This document shows, one piece after another, positions 5,586-7,340 of a stretch of 7,340 nt of DNA. The stretch comes from Deltaproteobacteria bacterium. GTDB taxonomy: Bacteria; Desulfobacterota; Desulfobacteria; Desulfobacterales; Desulfobacteraceae. Within the stretch, counting starts at the first letter, position 1. Every line of letters begins with the position of its first letter. The stretch lies in contig JAFCZY010000080.1 of NCBI GenBank assembly GCA_019314105.1, positions 1 through 7,340 of the forward strand, given 5' to 3'. The notes under the pieces were generated by a model. The model saw only the letters and a list, made by a program, of their open reading frames with translations, was not told the DNA's origin and did no database searches. The translations under genes and the position numbers were made by a program.

Positions 5586-7340
5586 ATGACTAAAAAATTA
5601 AATTTTATTTTGATAGCATTAATGGTCCTGTTTTCATGCATCGTTAACCAGGAATGGGCCCAGGCGGCATCCGCGACATGGACAGTTGAGATTGTATCGG
5701 CCCGGGGCTTGAAAAATAAGGATTGGGGACCGGAGGGAAAATCCGATCCTTATATAGAGGTTTATGCCTATACCGGCAAAGAGGAATTGATTGGGAAAAC
5801 CCCGCTTAAAAACAACACCTTGAATCCGACATGGCAGTATAAAATAATAAAAACATATCCTGCAGACCAGATAACGGCGAGATTTGCCTTTGTTGTCTGG
5901 GATCATGATCGGTTTGGAAGAAACTTTTTAGGCGTGACCACGCTTAATGATGCCACTCCCGGCGTGGAATACCAGTTAAATTTGCACCGCCGGATGCGGC
6001 TGGGCTGGCCGACTTTTCCCGGGCAATTTGCCATGCCGGGAACGCTGAGGATAAAAATCAACCGGACTGCACCACTGGTAAACGTTCCGAATTTGAAAGG
6101 AAACACAGATACCCGGGGCCGTGAGTTATTGACAGCGGCTGGATTAAAACCGGCTCGTTCAGGCACGGCCATTGTCAGGCGCAGGAATCGCGTTGGAAAA
6201 ATTGTTGACCAGAACCCGTTGCCGGGAAAAGAAGTGGAAACCGGCCATATGGTATATTATCATGTGGGAATGCTGCCCACATATGCCGTTTCCAATGTAA
6301 TCGGCCGGGATATCCGCACAGCCCGGCGTATGTTAGGGCAATTTAAACGGATAAAAATTATATATAAAATCCCCAGGGTCAATACGCCCCGCGATAAATG
6401 GCTGACCATTGCAGATCAGTCTCCGAAATCAGGTCCGGGCAGGGTGATTGCGGATACCCTGATTGAACTGACGGTGATTCGGCCCCCAAAAGATTATAAG
6501 CTTATTGTCCCAAACATTGTCGGCGAATCTGTTGATGACGCAAAAACAACATTGCGCCAGGCCAATATGCCGAGAGTTCAGTGGACAAAACAGCGTACTG
6601 CCGATGAAAAAAAGAACAATACAATTATTGCCCAGACGCCTGCGGCAGGCGAAGAAATCCCATGGAGTGAAAATGATCCGCTGACCATTAAGGTGGGCTG
6701 GTATGCGGATGGTCAATCCTTGTACGCTGCCAAACCCACGCCCATTGATATCCCTTTTGCAGTAAAATTTGATAAACCAGACACTGCCACCTATCGGCTG
6801 GTTGAGATAAACACCCCAGGGTATCTTACCTTGAAATCAACAGGCCAGGGGAATAGGGCCATCACCCCGCTGGCCAGCTATTATCGGCAGGAAAACGGGT
6901 GGACCCGGGTTAATCACCGGTGGTACCCATTGCCGTCGGCCCAGCGGGTGACCAAGGGAGAATGGGTGGTCCGGATAGAACCCGAAATAGGTGAAAGTCA
7001 TAGCGATATCCCCTGTAACTTTGAGCTGAATTTTATGGAAGAATTTGATCCTGCAGAACCCAATAATACAATTGATCAGGCAGTTGAAATATTGCCGGAT
7101 GCTCAGATGGTTGTGGGATTCATAGGAGAAAACGATTCAGATTATTATAGGTTTGAGATAAAAACTCCCGGATATCTGGAAGTATTGTCTAAAGAGCTTA
7201 TTTCGCCGCTTATCGACAGCAAAAAAGAGCATGGGGTTGATATCCATTACAGCATCTTTAATCAGCAAAAAAAGGGGATTGGGTTTTATGCTCCCCCTGC
7301 GACTTCTTATCTTATCCCGGGTCAATATTATATCGAACTG
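5586..7340 (+). CDS. Exported C2 / PASTA(x3) / PPC multidomain protein (3' end outside window)
   Basis: ATG at 5586 is preceded by TTGGAGGAA (GGAGG at 5573-5577), an ideal ribosome site. The frame stays open for 585 codons to the window edge. Residues 1-30 form a signal peptide (hydrophobic 5-20, cleavage near AQA/ASA at 28-30). A Cys at 18 after LFS is a poor lipobox, so secretion is preferred over a lipoprotein. Residues 31-160 are a C2 domain: SDPY (53-56), NPTW (80-83) and WDHDRFG..FLG (105-116). D46, D54, D106 and D108 are in place to bind calcium, and N113 sits where a fifth acidic ligand is usual. Three PASTA domains follow: 164-228, about 229-303 and 305-371. Each opens with a (V)PN(L/I)xG-like strand (degenerate in the second: VSNVIG) and has a QNPLPG/QSPKSG/QTPAAG turn. 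Residues about 377-485 resemble a PPC-like beta domain, and a clear PPC domain starts at 488 (DPAEPNNT, then GENDSDYYRF). PASTA binds peptidoglycan or muropeptides in kinases and PBPs. Here there is no kinase or transpeptidase in the visible part, so a periplasmic or surface scaffold is inferred. Confidence 0.85.
   Translation, partial: MTKKLNFILIALMVLFSCIVNQEWAQAASATWTVEIVSARGLKNKDWGPEGKSDPYIEVYAYTGKEELIGKTPLKNNTLNPTWQYKIIKTYPADQITARFAFVVWDHDRFGRNFLGVTTLNDATPGVEYQLNLHRRMRLGWPTFPGQFAMPGTLRIKINRTAPLVNVPNLKGNTDTRGRELLTAAGLKPARSGTAIVRRRNRVGKIVDQNPLPGKEVETGHMVYYHVGMLPTYAVSNVIGRDIRTARRMLGQFKRIKIIYKIPRVNTPRDKWLTIADQSPKSGPGRVIADTLIELTVIRPPKDYKLIVPNIVGESVDDAKTTLRQANMPRVQWTKQRTADEKKNNTIIAQTPAAGEEIPWSENDPLTIKVGWYADGQSLYAAKPTPIDIPFAVKFDKPDTATYRLVEINTPGYLTLKSTGQGNRAITPLASYYRQENGWTRVNHRWYPLPSAQRVTKGEWVVRIEPEIGESHSDIPCNFELNFMEEFDPAEPNNTIDQAVEILPDAQMVVGFIGENDSDYYRFEIKTPGYLEVLSKELISPLIDSKKEHGVDIHYSIFNQQKKGIGFYAPPATSYLIPGQYYIEL

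Noticed and set aside
5634..7325. Several minus-strand open frames of 60-95 codons opposite the C2-PASTA-PPC gene
   Set aside because: The plus strand encodes well-matched C2, PASTA and PPC domains without interruption, and the opposite frames show no family features.
1..7340. CRISPR array, tRNA or rRNA genes, or a recognisable riboswitch
   Set aside because: I saw no regularly spaced repeats with unique spacers and no tRNA- or rRNA-like segment. The only regular repeat is the coding 102-base unit.

Overview
The window looks like an accessory region of a Gram-negative, probably anaerobic, bacterial chromosome. A member of the Desulfobacterota (Desulfobacteraceae-like) is my best guess. The reasons are the mix of exported multidomain proteins, the Myxococcus/DUF4215-type cysteine-rich repeats, the IS3- and IS256-type insertion-sequence debris, and a possible selenocysteine codon. 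No marker gene proves the taxon, so this is inference.

Layout from left to right. A minus-strand gene (1-899, cut by the window edge) encodes a secreted Ycf48/BNR-type beta-propeller. Behind it (1068-1283, minus) lies the N-terminal quarter of a yaaA gene, cut off after 71 codons. A plus-strand gene (1516-3036, GTG start) encodes an exported protein with cysteine-rich repeats, a parallel beta-helix, a basic linker and a C-terminal beta-domain. It is read in one frame except for a single in-frame TGA at 1720-1722. From about 3025 to 4030 lie the ends of two dead insertion sequences: an IS3-type orfA remnant and an IS256-like left end. They flank a small four-helix membrane protein (3464-3892). 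A minus-strand gene (4098-5234) encodes a secreted protein with a discoidin-like (NADase-type) glycan-binding domain. Next to its start lies the C-terminal scrap of a membrane transporter (5268-5387). The window ends inside a large plus-strand gene (from 5586) for an exported C2-PASTA(x3)-PPC protein.

All four sizeable genes carry signal peptides and domains for binding or scaffolding outside the cytoplasm (propeller, Cys-rich/beta-helix, glycan binding, C2/PASTA/PPC). No enzyme or complete pathway is visible. They are not one operon: strands alternate and each has its own upstream region. The broken genes and IS ends at nearly every junction indicate a rearranged, plastic locus.

The most interesting point is the TGA at 1720. 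Two adjacent cysteine-rich repeats are exactly 34 codons (102 bases) long, and the TGA falls precisely where the second repeat has its fourth cysteine (TGT at 1822). A hairpin beginning 12 bases after the TGA, with its loop 20 bases downstream and a G at loop position 2, has the general form of a bacterial SECIS element. The gene is therefore either a candidate selenoprotein of an unusual exported, structural kind, or a pseudogene with a very recent Cys-to-stop mutation. The sequence alone cannot decide.
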